This document shows, in pieces, positions 45,650 to 56,400 of a DNA stretch of 64,000 bases; position 1 is the stretch's first letter; each line of letters opens with the position of its first letter. Both the position numbers and the translations under genes were made by a program. Where the stretch lies: the NCBI GenBank assembly GCA_963921195.1, contig OY992538.1:5332001-5396000 (forward strand). Direction: 5' to 3'. The DNA comes from Pegoplata infirma. Taxonomy: Eukaryota > Arthropoda > Insecta > Diptera > Anthomyiidae. Below the pieces are notes generated by a model. That model was not told where the DNA came from. It did no database searches and saw only the letters and a list, made by a program, of their open reading frames with translations.

Positions 45650-47880
45650 GTTAACCAGTTATACAAATTTCCCATGCAAGGGTTAAGTGAATTTATTTAG
45701 TATTAACTTGTCCACTATTACTCACCTTAGTTTTAGTTTATATATTGTAGTTACTCTGAGGGAGACAGAGAGGGAGGTAGAAAATACAGCTACCCGTGCA
45801 CATTAACCAAAATAACACAGCGGCAGCAGCAAGGAAAGAAAAAGTGGCCACTAGTGCTCTTGAATATAGAATGAACAACCAAAATGAACACAATTAAGAT
45901 GGAACAACAAAGCGATGATAAAAGAACAAGTTGCAAACTACAACCACCACGCCACTATTTTTTTTTTTTTGTATATTTAGGAACACAAGTGTTGTTGTTT
46001 TTTTTTTTGTATTTAATTTAAATTAAATTTTAGTTGAAATACGATTAAAAAAAAACAGCAAATCCAAAACAATCGTACGTTGTAATTTATTATTTATTTT
46101 TTTTATACACTTTTATTTGTTGTTATTATTTTATGTTTGTTTGTTTATCAGGAGAAGAGAAATAATTTTGAATGAATGTTTTAGAAAACAACAACTAAGA
46201 TTATCAAACAACAACAAAAAAAACGAAAAAGCTTTCACGCACTAAACTTTTCTAATGCAAAAACTTTTTTAGTGATTAAGAATTATTTGATTTCATTTGT
46301 TATTAATTTGTAAATTTTAATAGATTTGTAAACATATTTTTGTTTTTTATAATTTTAATTTTTTTGGATCCCGACCGACCGCAACGCATAAAACATGCGC
46401 TGGGCGAGAAAGCGAACAAGATGTTTTTTTTTTTTTTTTGTTATTATTTTAAACGTTTGTACGTGTAAGTTTTATTGAGTGGGTGGTTTTGTTGCTGTTG
46501 TTGTTTTTCTCAAGGGGTGATAAGTAGGCAAAAGTATTTCTCTGAGTGTAGAGTGTCATTTATAGTTGTTGTTAATGGTGGGGGGTCATACGCGCTATGG
46601 AGCAATGGAAATACAAATGAAATGAGAGTACAAGTTAGCTGCAAACTTTTCTAAGTGTTTGGAGAGTATGAAGAAGCAGGTGTTTTTACTTTGATTTTTC
46701 TGGTATCCGTTTTAACAACAGCAGCAGCAGCAGCCAAAATTCCTTTGTAGAAACCTTAAGCTAACATATACATTTACTATGGGAGAGTAGCCAAACATTG
46801 ACAGCAGCAGCGGCAGTAAATAATGCAGTCATCAGCATATTCAAAACTTTTGAGTGCGGAACGCACTTTTTAAATATTTTTTTTTGTTATATTTTCATAA
46901 AATATTCGATTTCGTTTAAATTGAAAAATTTTTTTGTTGATGTTAAACTTTGACAGATTTAACCGTTTGAGGTCATTTATTAGAGTTCACTTGCTTAATC
47001 ATTATCATCATCATCATCACCATCACTATTATTTACTTATTAGTAACAACCACATTTTAGGCATAAATTCCACCACTATTTTTTTTTTTGTATAATTTTA
47101 TTTATTCCAGGGCTATAAAATTTTGATTTTTTTGTGTGCTTTTTTTTCGTTAACCACAAAAAAAAATCGTATGTAGGTAGAGGCATTCGTATATGTAGAT
47201 ATATATATTTTTCTTTTCTTTCTATATTTTTTTTTCTTCTCAAATAGATTCTTCTTCTTTATTTAATAAATATTTGCTTTTTATACATTTTTTGCTTAAT
47301 TAATATTCATTTATGCACATTTCCTATTTAAAAAACATTTTGCATTCAATTTATTTTCCATTTTAAGATTTTTTATAGTGAATTTTTTTATTTTCTTTTT
47401 TTCTCTACCTCAACCAACTTTTTTGTAGCACTTAAAATCTGTAAATTATTTTGTTAATTTTTTTTTTCTTCTTCAAAATCCTTTATTTTCAAAGACGTTT
47501 ATAAAACACCAGCCAACTGTTTGGCAACGGAAGAGAAAAATCATACTAAAGTCTAATTGTGTGTAAATAGGCATACAGCCTTTTTGGGGCGACTCTATAC
47601 AGCACTTTCCAGTGAGTATAGCCAACAAATAGCTAAAGTACTCTCGATATATTCTATAGAATAGCACAATACAGTGAATTTTGTAGATAAGCACGAGCAA
47701 AATATTAACAGTACAAACAAAAGCTTTAACATCTGCTAAACTTTATAAGTTCTACAACTTTAATGTTTTTAAATAAATAAAATAACTTTTTAGTACCATA
47801 TTTAAAAAATTGTTAAGCTTTTTTCTGCATTTCAAATTGCAAATTTAAAAACTGCCTTTTATAAAGTAAACAATGTAAAA
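45650..47880. promoter_or_regulatory. Low-copy region with GAGA, CAG and CAT repeats; possible distal exon/promoter, unproven
   Basis: This is the least repeat-like 2 kb of the central window. It has GGGAGACAGAGAGGGAGG (about 45,761), AGCGGCAGCAGCAAGG, a relatively GC-rich stretch CGACCGACCGCAACGC..GCGCTGGGCGAGAAAGCG (46,370-46,425), CAGCAGCAGCAGC, TTGTTGCTGTTGTTG and CATCATCATCATCACCATC. Such composition is common around 5' exons of fly regulatory genes, and a minus-strand distal exon of the RGS-type gene would have to lie upstream (right) of 2,395. No TATA/Inr or splice pair could be fixed. Confidence 0.2.
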
Positions 47881-48048
47881 AAGTTTAATTCAGCCTTGCC
47901 GAATATATTGATGCCCTACACAATATAAAAGAGAACATAACAAAAAAAATTATTTAAAAAAATTGGTAAAAAAAAATCCGCGAAAAAAATTTTTGTAAAA
48001 AATTTGTTTGTTCTTGTCTAAATACCACTTGCAATTCAATTCTGCTTA
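47881..48048. repeat. Short E-like fragment and spacer
   Basis: GTTTAATTCAGCCTTGCCGAA..GATGCCCTACACAATATAA resembles a decayed E-type start with its GCC..GGC hairpin. Confidence 0.35.
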
Positions 48049-48137
48049 TATATGAGGCATTCCACACCAAATGTCCCGATGCAGAAAAACATGTGTCCCA
48101 TGAATTTCTGAATAGGTTGTATTGATAGCCCTATATG

Positions 48138-49610
48138 TAGGGTGACCATTTTTTCTCGAACTCAAATCAGTACGCCTAAGTTTTTATAATTTTTTTCCCT
48201 GAAGAACTTCCTAAACACTCATATGGAAAGAAAAATTATGACGAATATTTTAACACTCAAAAAGCTTTGGTTTAATTAACAGCATTATTGTATATTTCAG
48301 TAAAAACAACTGTTAAAAACAACTGACATGAACTGTTGTAGTAATTTTGCAGAAAATGAAGCTCATCACAGACAACCTTTTTGAATGGCATTACGAAGAC
48401 CAAGTTCTTTTGAGAATCGCTCCGATTCTAAGGACATTTTCTCAAGTTCTGAGATCTCTCTCTCTTCCTTTTAGAAAACTCCCAAATCATGAGCACATAT
48501 TTTTTAAAAAGCTCTTGTGCTCTTGGAAATTTTTTCCGATAGGGAAAACCTCAGATTTTGTGTCCATTTTTCCGGGATAAAACCCCGCAAATACCAATGA
48601 CTTTACCTCATCCACACATCTTATTTTTATTTGGACTCATCCAGAGCTTGATTTCATTCCTTAATTCAATTTGTCATTCTGAGTGAAAATTTAGTGATTG
48701 CATTCCCCAATCACATTTTAGCGAATTGAATGAATTCACTTTAGACTCATTCGATTTATAAATATCGAATGCATTCGTTTTATTTTTCATTCGACTTTCA
48801 AAAATCGAATGCATTCGATTTTTTTTTCATTCGACTTTTAAAAATCGAATGCATTCACTTGCGAATGCAATCGATTTTCTTTTCATTCAATTTGAAAAAT
48901 CGAATGGCTTATTCATTCATTGCATATAAAACTTAAAAAAAAACTAACCAAGATAGAGCAAAACTGAGCCAATAAAAAATCGATTGAATTCGCAGTGGAA
49001 TGATAAAAAATCGAATGCATTCCATTTTTCTAAATCGAATGAACAAGAAATCGAATGCATTCATTTTTGTTCATTCAAACGAATGAATGCAAAGGACTGC
49101 ATTCAATGTGGATTTATGAAATCGAATACATTCACTGACTATGAAAATTGAATGGATTTTTTTGAGAATTCATTCGAAAAGGATTTCATTCTTCGAAGCT
49201 CTGGACTCATCCAATTACAATTTCTTCCTATAAATATGAAAAATCTATCATTATGAACTTTTTCCTATAAAAACCCAGATTAAGTGCGATTTTTCTTATA
49301 CAGAATAATTTTCGTTACGAATTTTTTTTTTCGGACTCATAAGCTCTAAGATTCCTAGACATTTTTTAATAGAAAGTATTTCAGACTTAGCTTTTATAAA
49401 ACTTCTCTAATAAATTATTTGATGGGAATAATAGTTTTTTTATAGAATTTTTGAATAAAATAATTTTTTATGTGGAAATGTCCAAAAATCAGTACAATCA
49501 GTACATATTTAAAAAAAAATCAGTACAAATCAGTACAAGGTATTTTGGTCAGTACACGTGACTAAAAATCAGTATATGTACTGATCAAATCAGTACGAAT
49601 GGTCAGCCTA
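48138..49610. mobile_element. Non-autonomous hAT-like element 5
   Basis: Termini TAGGGTGACCAT and (complement) TAGGCTGACCAT; subterminal AAATCAGTAC repeats. Perfect 8-bp duplication CCTATATG at 48,130-48,137 and 49,611-49,618. The interior has a TCTGAG-type section (48,340-48,570) and a block of ATCGAATGCATTCG palindromes (48,760-49,150). No transposase. Confidence 0.85.
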
Positions 49611-49911
49611 CCTATATGGAACTTAAACAATTGCGTTTTTGGTTTTTAATTTTTTCAAAACCTGGGCTAAATATTGAAAAAAATATCAAATTTGTATCGA
49701 GTTGCCTTGATTAAATATTTATTAAATTAAAACGGAATGCACCACAATCTCAAAAATTTGCAATCTTGTACATTTTTTAAGGGATATCGGGATATAAAAA
49801 TTGTTATTTTGAAAAAATTTTAGAACTCGTTCTGAAATTTCCCATTTTTTAAAAAAGTCAATTTATCAAAAATCCAGCCATTTTTTATTTTTTCTTTTTT
49901 TAAGTTTAGAT

Positions 49912-50077
49912 CAGTGTAGGGCATTTTTGTAATTCCTATTCCCGCGGGAATAGGCTAAAAAATGCTGCTTGTGCGCAGTCAACACACGTACACAATAAAA
50001 TTCTGTTGATTGCTTGACTTTTCGCTTGCTACTACCACAAAAGCATAAATGTTATAGTATGTGTGTGCGCACCACTG
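49912..50077. mobile_element. hAT MITE 6, 166 bp
   Basis: Termini CAGTGTAGGGCA and (complement) CAGTGGTGCGCA, typical of hAT. Perfect 8-bp duplication GTTTAGAT at 49,904-49,911 and 50,078-50,085. Contains CCCGCGGG and GCTTGTGCGCAG. Confidence 0.85.
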
Positions 50078-50098
50078 GTTTAGATGTTTGTTTATCCG

Positions 50099-50364
50099 CA
50101 CAAAAAAAAATCAGACACGTGTTTTTCGTTTTTTTTTTTCGAGAAACTCGCATTTGAATATTAAATTTCATAACAATTTTGTAATTTGCTTGTATTTTCT
50201 TGTTTCAACATAGCGTATGAGTAACATATATGCAAATATTTAATACTCATCCGCTATGTTGAAACAAGAAAATACAAGCAAATTACAAAATTGTTGTAAA
50301 ATTTAATATTAAAATGCGAGTTTCTGTAAAAAACTCAAAAAACGTGTCTGCATTTTTTTCTGTG
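50099..50364. repeat. Central foldback inside R, CACARAAAAAAAT ends
   Basis: CACAAAAAAAAATCAGACACG and (complement) CACAGAAAAAAATGCAGACACG, then GAAACTCGCATT, ACAATTTTGTAATTTGCTTG and TATTTTCTTGTTTCAACATAG with complements around about 50,235. Its tip resembles the end of the CACAGAAAA element at 14,038. Confidence 0.7.
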
Positions 50365-50775
50365 GATAGACAAACATCTAAATTTAAAAAAAAATAAAAG
50401 AAAAAAGTGGTCGGATTTTTGATAAATTGACTTGTTTAAAAAATGGGAAATTTCAGAACGGGTTCTGAAAATTTTTCAAAATAAAATAAAAAAAATTTAA
50501 TCAACAGCCAATAAAAAATATTCACGAACTCAATTTTTTTAGATTATGGTGCATTCAGTTATAATTTAATAACTATTTAATCAAGGCAACTCGATACAAA
50601 TATGACAACTTTTCAATATTTAGCCCCGCCTTTTAAGTCAAGGTTTTGAACAATTGAAAAACCAAAAACGCAATTTTCTTACTTCCATATAGGGCTATTA
50701 ATACAATCTATTCAGAAATGCATTCGACACATGTTTTTTTTTTCGCTGGACATTTGGTATGGAATGTCTCATATA

Positions 50776-51440
50776 CGCTTTCTCTACAAATTCCAAATTA
50801 TTCACGCTTATTTTCAATTTTTCTAGTTATCGACGTTAAATTTAAGATTCGATAAAAAGTAAAGACAAATTCATTAACAACAGTGATGCCAAGTAAATTT
50901 TGTAACACGTAGATGCGTTTTCGGTTAAATGGTTAATGTTAACATAATAACGGTTATGCGAAAACAGGGCTATTATTTCGCTATTAATAATATCGACTTA
51001 AGAGCTGAAATATTTGATGTTTCTAAAACTTTATTAACTATTTTGGTATTTCTCTAACTCACACAAGTTCTGTGAGTTGCGTGACACAACTAATTTTTTA
51101 TCTCTTCCATATTATTTTACAAATTTTATTTGTATTTTTGTTACTTTTCTATCTCCAGACGCGGATCCAGCAATTAAAATAAATGGATATCCATACGCAC
51201 TGGTGGCCAAAAATTACTACATTGGTAAAATATCGTACATGGGGGCGTATGATTATCCCGTAATACATATTAATTGCTAGATTTGCGGCAGTCAATATAA
51301 CACAACTCATTTGTTTAATTGCAAAACCTCGATCTCTTAAAAAGAATATTTAATTTTATTTTATTGGCATTTTGGTTATTAATTTTTCTCACACAGCTCA
51401 TTTTTCTGAATGAAAACCCCTCCATATTATATTTTGAGTA
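50776..51440. other. AT-rich DNA with an isolated CGCGGATCCAG motif
   Basis: GACGCGGATCCAGC at about 51,159. A 67-codon frame (51,077-51,280, +) has no recognisable content. No gene supported. Confidence 0.35.
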
Positions 51441-52028
51441 TCCCAAGTAAAAAAGTTTTGATAAAGTCATATATAATTTTATAAACACCATATATAATTA
51501 TATGGAATTTGATGCGAAAAATGAGTCGATAAAACCATATAAAATTCTATCAATGTTGATTAAATTTTAATAAAATTTGATATAATTTTATGCGAAAATT
51601 GGCCCCCTATATTTGATATAAAACAACAGAATTGTTTAATCATATGTAATTATATAAAATTATATCAAATTATATAAAAATTTATATAATTATATAGAAT
51701 TACATAAAATTATATATAGTTATATATATTTTGATATAATTATATATAACTTAATATAATTATATGTAATTTTATATAATTTGATATAATTTTATGTTAT
51801 TTTATATAATTATATATAATAATATCTATTCGCTAATTTTTCTAAATTTATATAAAAAATAGGGGGCCAATTTTCGCATAAAATTATATCAAATTTTATT
51901 AAAATTTAATCAACATTGATAGAATTTTATATGGTTTTATCGATTCATTTTTCGCATCAAATTCTATATTATTATATATGATGTTTATAAAATTATATAT
52001 GACTATATCAAAACTTTTTTACTCGGGA
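51441..52028. mobile_element. Foldback with TCCCRAGTAAAAAAGTTTTG ends
   Basis: A 588-bp palindrome. AAATTGATGCGAAAAATGA-type, AAACCATATAAAATTCTATC, AATGTTGATTAAATTTTAAT and TTTTATGCGAAAATTGGCCC are mirrored on the right. The centre (51,610-51,830) is TATATAATTATATAA-type DNA. Confidence 0.8.
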
Positions 52029-52915
52029 TGTTTATACTAGCTCAAGGTCATTATTTTGTTTTCTAATTAAAACTATGATATTCTCATAGAATAATTTTTA
52101 AGAATTTTTTTTTTCTGTTTTAAATTTATTTGTGTTGGTCATTTTTGCAAGATTTAATCGACACGTGTTTCGGAATTTGTCAGATTACATTGTCAAGATT
52201 ATTTAGCAAAATAAGTAAAGAAAATAATGACCTCGAGCTAGAATAAACCTACTCAAAATATAATATTTTAAAGGTCGAATAAAAAAATAATTTTTTAATA
52301 AAAATTAATCAGAATTTTCCATCTTATTTTTTGAAAATATCGCTTAAAAAATATTTTTCTTTATACTCGCATCTATTAAAAATATTAAAGCAGTTTTGGT
52401 CATTTTAAAAATATATTAATTAAAATCTCTACGAGATTTGTTTAGTTAATAAAACGATTTTTTAAATTTATATTTACCTTACCTTTTTTCGTTATAAGTG
52501 TGTACCAGGAATATCATCAGTTAATTGTCAGCAAAATATTTAAATTGAGTAAAGTTTTCAGTTATATCCAAAAATCACTTCAACAAGTTAATTTGTCTTG
52601 TATGTTCAGGAAAAATTTAGATCTCAAGTTTTATAAATAATTATTTATAATTGATCTTTTTACCATCTAAAATTTGAATGAAACAAAACGTTATTAAAAA
52701 AAGAAAATACATACAAAATGTTTTAAAATAAAACGTTATAAAATAAAGAATAGAAAATATATTTACATGTATCTATACTTAACCTATGAATTCCTGAAAA
52801 CATTGTGTGATATACGCTAGGGTAGGTGGAGCAAATTTTCCTTTTATCGAATTGCAAAATCGTCGGGGTCGAAAAGGTTGCCTTTTAGGGTATATAGGTA
52901 TATTTTTAATGAAAA
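52029..52915. other. AT-rich intergenic DNA, nothing recognised
   Basis: No gene, RNA gene or clear repeat ends. It is the far 3' flank of the BOP1 gene. Confidence 0.4.
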
Positions 52916-52917
52916 AT

Positions 52918-53165
52918 ATTAGGTCCGTTCGATTATCTTACTGCAATCTACTAATTTTACTACAGCTGGAAATTTGTAATACAAAAAGGAAACAATAGGT
53001 CTATTCGGCTACCTTACTACAATATACTATTTTTTACTAATTTTACTACAGCTGGAAATTTTTAATACAAAAAGTAAACAAGACTTTCCAGTTGTAGTAA
53101 AAAATAGTAAGAAATTTGGGTAATCGAATAGACCTAACACTTTCCAGTTGCAGTAAAAATAGTTT
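52918..53165. repeat. Short tandem and inverted CTACAGCTGGAAATT repeats
   Basis: TTTTACTACAGCTGGAAATT with AATACAAAAAG occurs twice in direct order. AGGTCTATTCGGCTACC and complementary TTTCCAGTTGTAGTAAAAA, GGGTAATCGAATAGACCT follow, and a last TTTCCAGTTGCAGTAAAA. This is a compact MITE-like cluster. Confidence 0.55.
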
Positions 53166-53463
53166 GAAGCATTGAGTCATTGATTTTTGCATACAAAATA
53201 CTCAATGAAAATATCATAGAACCATTATTCCATATAGTTTTCTATTGGAAAATTAATTATTACTTCACCTTCATCCGTTAAACATATTAGAAAATGTAAA
53301 AGATCTTCTTCTTTAAACGATAATTTAAAAAAAAAAAAACATGAATTGAAATTTTTAAGTTTATACAAATAATTTCATTTTCTATTGATATATTTTCTTT
53401 TCTTTTTTTTCAAAACTTAATATAAAACTCAAATATGAATGTATAACAAATATACACTGTGAT
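53166..53463. other. 3' flank of BOP1, no canonical poly(A) signal seen
   Basis: On the minus strand no exact AATAAA is present in the first 300 bases after the stop. The poly(A) site cannot be placed from sequence alone. Confidence 0.4.
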
Positions 53464-56400
53464 CTAAGTGTAAAGTCTTATTGTAGCATCAGCACCAGTA
53501 GAAAATATCCATGGTTGTACTGGATGCCATACAACATCTAAAACACCAAATTCTTCACGTTTTTCATGTGTTTGTAATTTTTTCAAGGGTACAATTAAAG
53601 GATTTTGTAAAAGATCACTGTAATATAAAAATATAAAAATTAGAAAATTACATTTGTATTTAACTATATTAGAAAACTTACTTGTAGACCATGCCATGGG
53701 AAACAATAACGGCTTGATCATCACTGCCTGAGGCAAACAAAGGATAACGTAAATGGAAGGCTACACTGCGTACAGCATTCTTGTGTAAACGCATAGTTTG
53801 ATAGGGTTTAGTTGACAAATCCAAATCAAACCATAACATCTTTTTGTCATAGGTAGATACTAGTAAATTATCACCCTTAGGATGTATGGACATGCCAGAA
53901 ATCCATTTAGAATTGGTAAGTAATTTTTTAATTAATTCTTGTTTAACCAAATCATAAATACGTATATTATGTTGTGTCTAGAAATAATGAAAATAAAAAT
54001 TAAAGTAAATTATAATATTTCCTTCTTCGAAAAAGTGGTTACTTACGGCCACAAAGAAACAGGGTTTAATAGGATGAAACAAAACACACTGTATAAGACC
54101 TTTGCTCTTAGAAAATGGTATTTGAGAACGTCTTTTAGACAATTGATGTATCAAGGCCGAACGATTAGCACCTTCAGGCATAACGGTGGAGAAGTAATCT
54201 CCTCTTCCATGCCATGTTACTTGACGTATGGGTTTAAAGTGGGTTATCACCACACGTACGCCCTTTTCTTGTTCAGCAGCATCAGCAGTAGACCATTGTA
54301 CGGCAGTTTTTATACGTTCACTTTCTAATGCATCACTTTGTGGTGCCTCGGCTAGAAGATCATCGGTTTTCTTAACCAACATCTTATCACCTACTTTAGG
54401 ATTGATAAGTAATAAACGATTGCCAGAGGCCACAGCAATAATGGATAATTTAGCATTTGGACACCAGGCTACACAACGGACAACATCATCGGTTTCAATA
54501 GTACGTATGCAACGACCAGTAGCAATTTCCCAAACTGAAATGGCAAGGAGATATAAAAATGTATAAGAGAAAGAGAAAAAGTTTCAGTATATTTAAGAGA
54601 TGTTAGTAAAATATACCCAGGAAAATTTTTTGGAACAAATTCCTGGTTCAACAGATGTATTCTATGGTAATCACAACAAAATTTTCTATGTAAAATTATT
54701 TTTCAAAAAAACTACTTGCTCTAAAAAACGATTGCTTTTGGGACAATTTCAAACAAAAATCATTGATTCTGGAATGTTAAGTAGAGTAGGGTTGCGGGGT
54801 AAAATGATGCGTTCTGGAACCGATTATTGGGAACAGAAAATTTTGCTGGGTATTAGAACTTGAAGAGTTTCCTAAAATATCTGACTCAAATCGATATGAG
54901 ATATTAGATTTTAAAATGCACATTAGACCGGGTAGACAAAAAATTTCCATTCTCCGCGCCTTATTTTAAAGCTAACCTCACACACCCCTCTCCAAGCAAA
55001 TTTAGGTTGTGTTAAAATGTTGACAAAATCCGCTAATGGCATTTCATTCCTCTTTATTTTAAACTTTAAAAATCGTTAACACGAAAATCCAGGCTGATCC
55101 TGTTTTCGAGTTATTGCTAAATAATTACACAACAAAAACCTCCCAGTAAAATATACAACTGATTCTTATAGATTTTACTCTCCTGAATAAAAATCTGCCA
55201 TCAAATTTTTTTCTAGCACGTTCGGTTTTAGATATATTCACTGTTAAAACGTAAAAAAACCAGTAATTTTAAACATACTGTTATGTTGCTTTTAACAATT
55301 AGGACTTGATTTCATATAAATTGGACCTCCTGATTCCAAAACTGCAATCCAAATCTTTCTAGCATGTTCCGTTTTCGAGATATTCGCGTTCCAGATTTTC
55401 TCGTGGAAAAATTTTCAACGCAAATATCTCGAAAACGAAACATTCTAGAAAAATTTGGATTGCAGTTTTGGAATCAGGTGGTCCATTTTATAAGAAATCA
55501 AGTCATATTTTTGGAAGAATCTGTAACAGCGGACCACCAAAAGTGCGAAATTATTGGTTTTTTGAGAGAGAACAAGTGAGAGTGTTACATTCGACTGTGC
55601 CGAATCTTTTATACCCTCCAAAATGTAAAAAAAAACAATATAAAAAAAATCCAGGGGCGTCTTTTTTTTTTTTTGGGGGGGTTTGTGGGAGACGTTAGGG
55701 GGCACCTTTCTCTTGTGATTTTGAACTTCTTCTGAGATAAGAATGTAGCATTTGCTTAGCAAAAGTACAAAAAACCCTGCAAAAAGTGCGATTTTTCTTG
55801 GGTTGGTTTAGTTCTCTAAGGGGGAACTTTTTTCCCCTTGGTCCGATTTTGCCCATTTCCGAACTTAACCTGCCTAGGAATATAAGACATATTCGTGCCA
55901 AACTTCGGAAGTCTAGTTTTTTTATTTTGGACTGTATCGTGTCTTCTACAGACGGACAGACGGACGGACATCGCTAGAATGTCTTAGAATCGATCACTGA
56001 TTAATAATATATATACTTTATGGGGTCCTAGATTGATATTTCAATGCGTTACACACGGAATGACAAAGTGAGTATACCCCCATACTGTGATTGGAGGGTA
56101 TAAAAATCTATAAGAATCGGTTGGATATTTCACTGTTAGGTTTTTGTTGTCGAATAGTGTAATTATTTAGCAATAACTCGAAAACAGGATCAGCTAGGAT
56201 TTACGTGTCAACGATTTTTAAAGTTCAAAATAAAGAGAAGTGAAATGACATTAACCGATTTTGTCACCATTTTACCACAACCGAAACTTGCTTGAAGAAG
56301 GGTGTGCGCTAGAATGTTCTAGAGCCAAAATACAAGATTTTTATGCCACGTTTTGGTATCGCCAAAACCGTTATTTATTTATAGCTTGTCATTCGATTGT

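Larger units (their letters stand above)
48049..50775. repeat. Foldback R hosting two hAT insertions and a central palindrome
   Basis: TATATGAGGCATTCCACACC, AAATGTCC at the left is mirrored at 50,748-50,775. Further in, AATAGGTTGTATTGATAGCCC, AATTGCGTTTTTGGTTTTT, GTATCGAGTTGCCTTGATTA, AATTTCCCATTTTTTAAA and TTTAGATGTTTGT have complements on the right in mirror order. Removing the two hAT insertions restores two nearly colinear arms. Confidence 0.8.

Noticed and set aside
53939..54566. Plus-strand frames of 112-129 codons opposite BOP1 exon 3
   Set aside because: Antisense to well-conserved WD40 coding sequence; no independent evidence.
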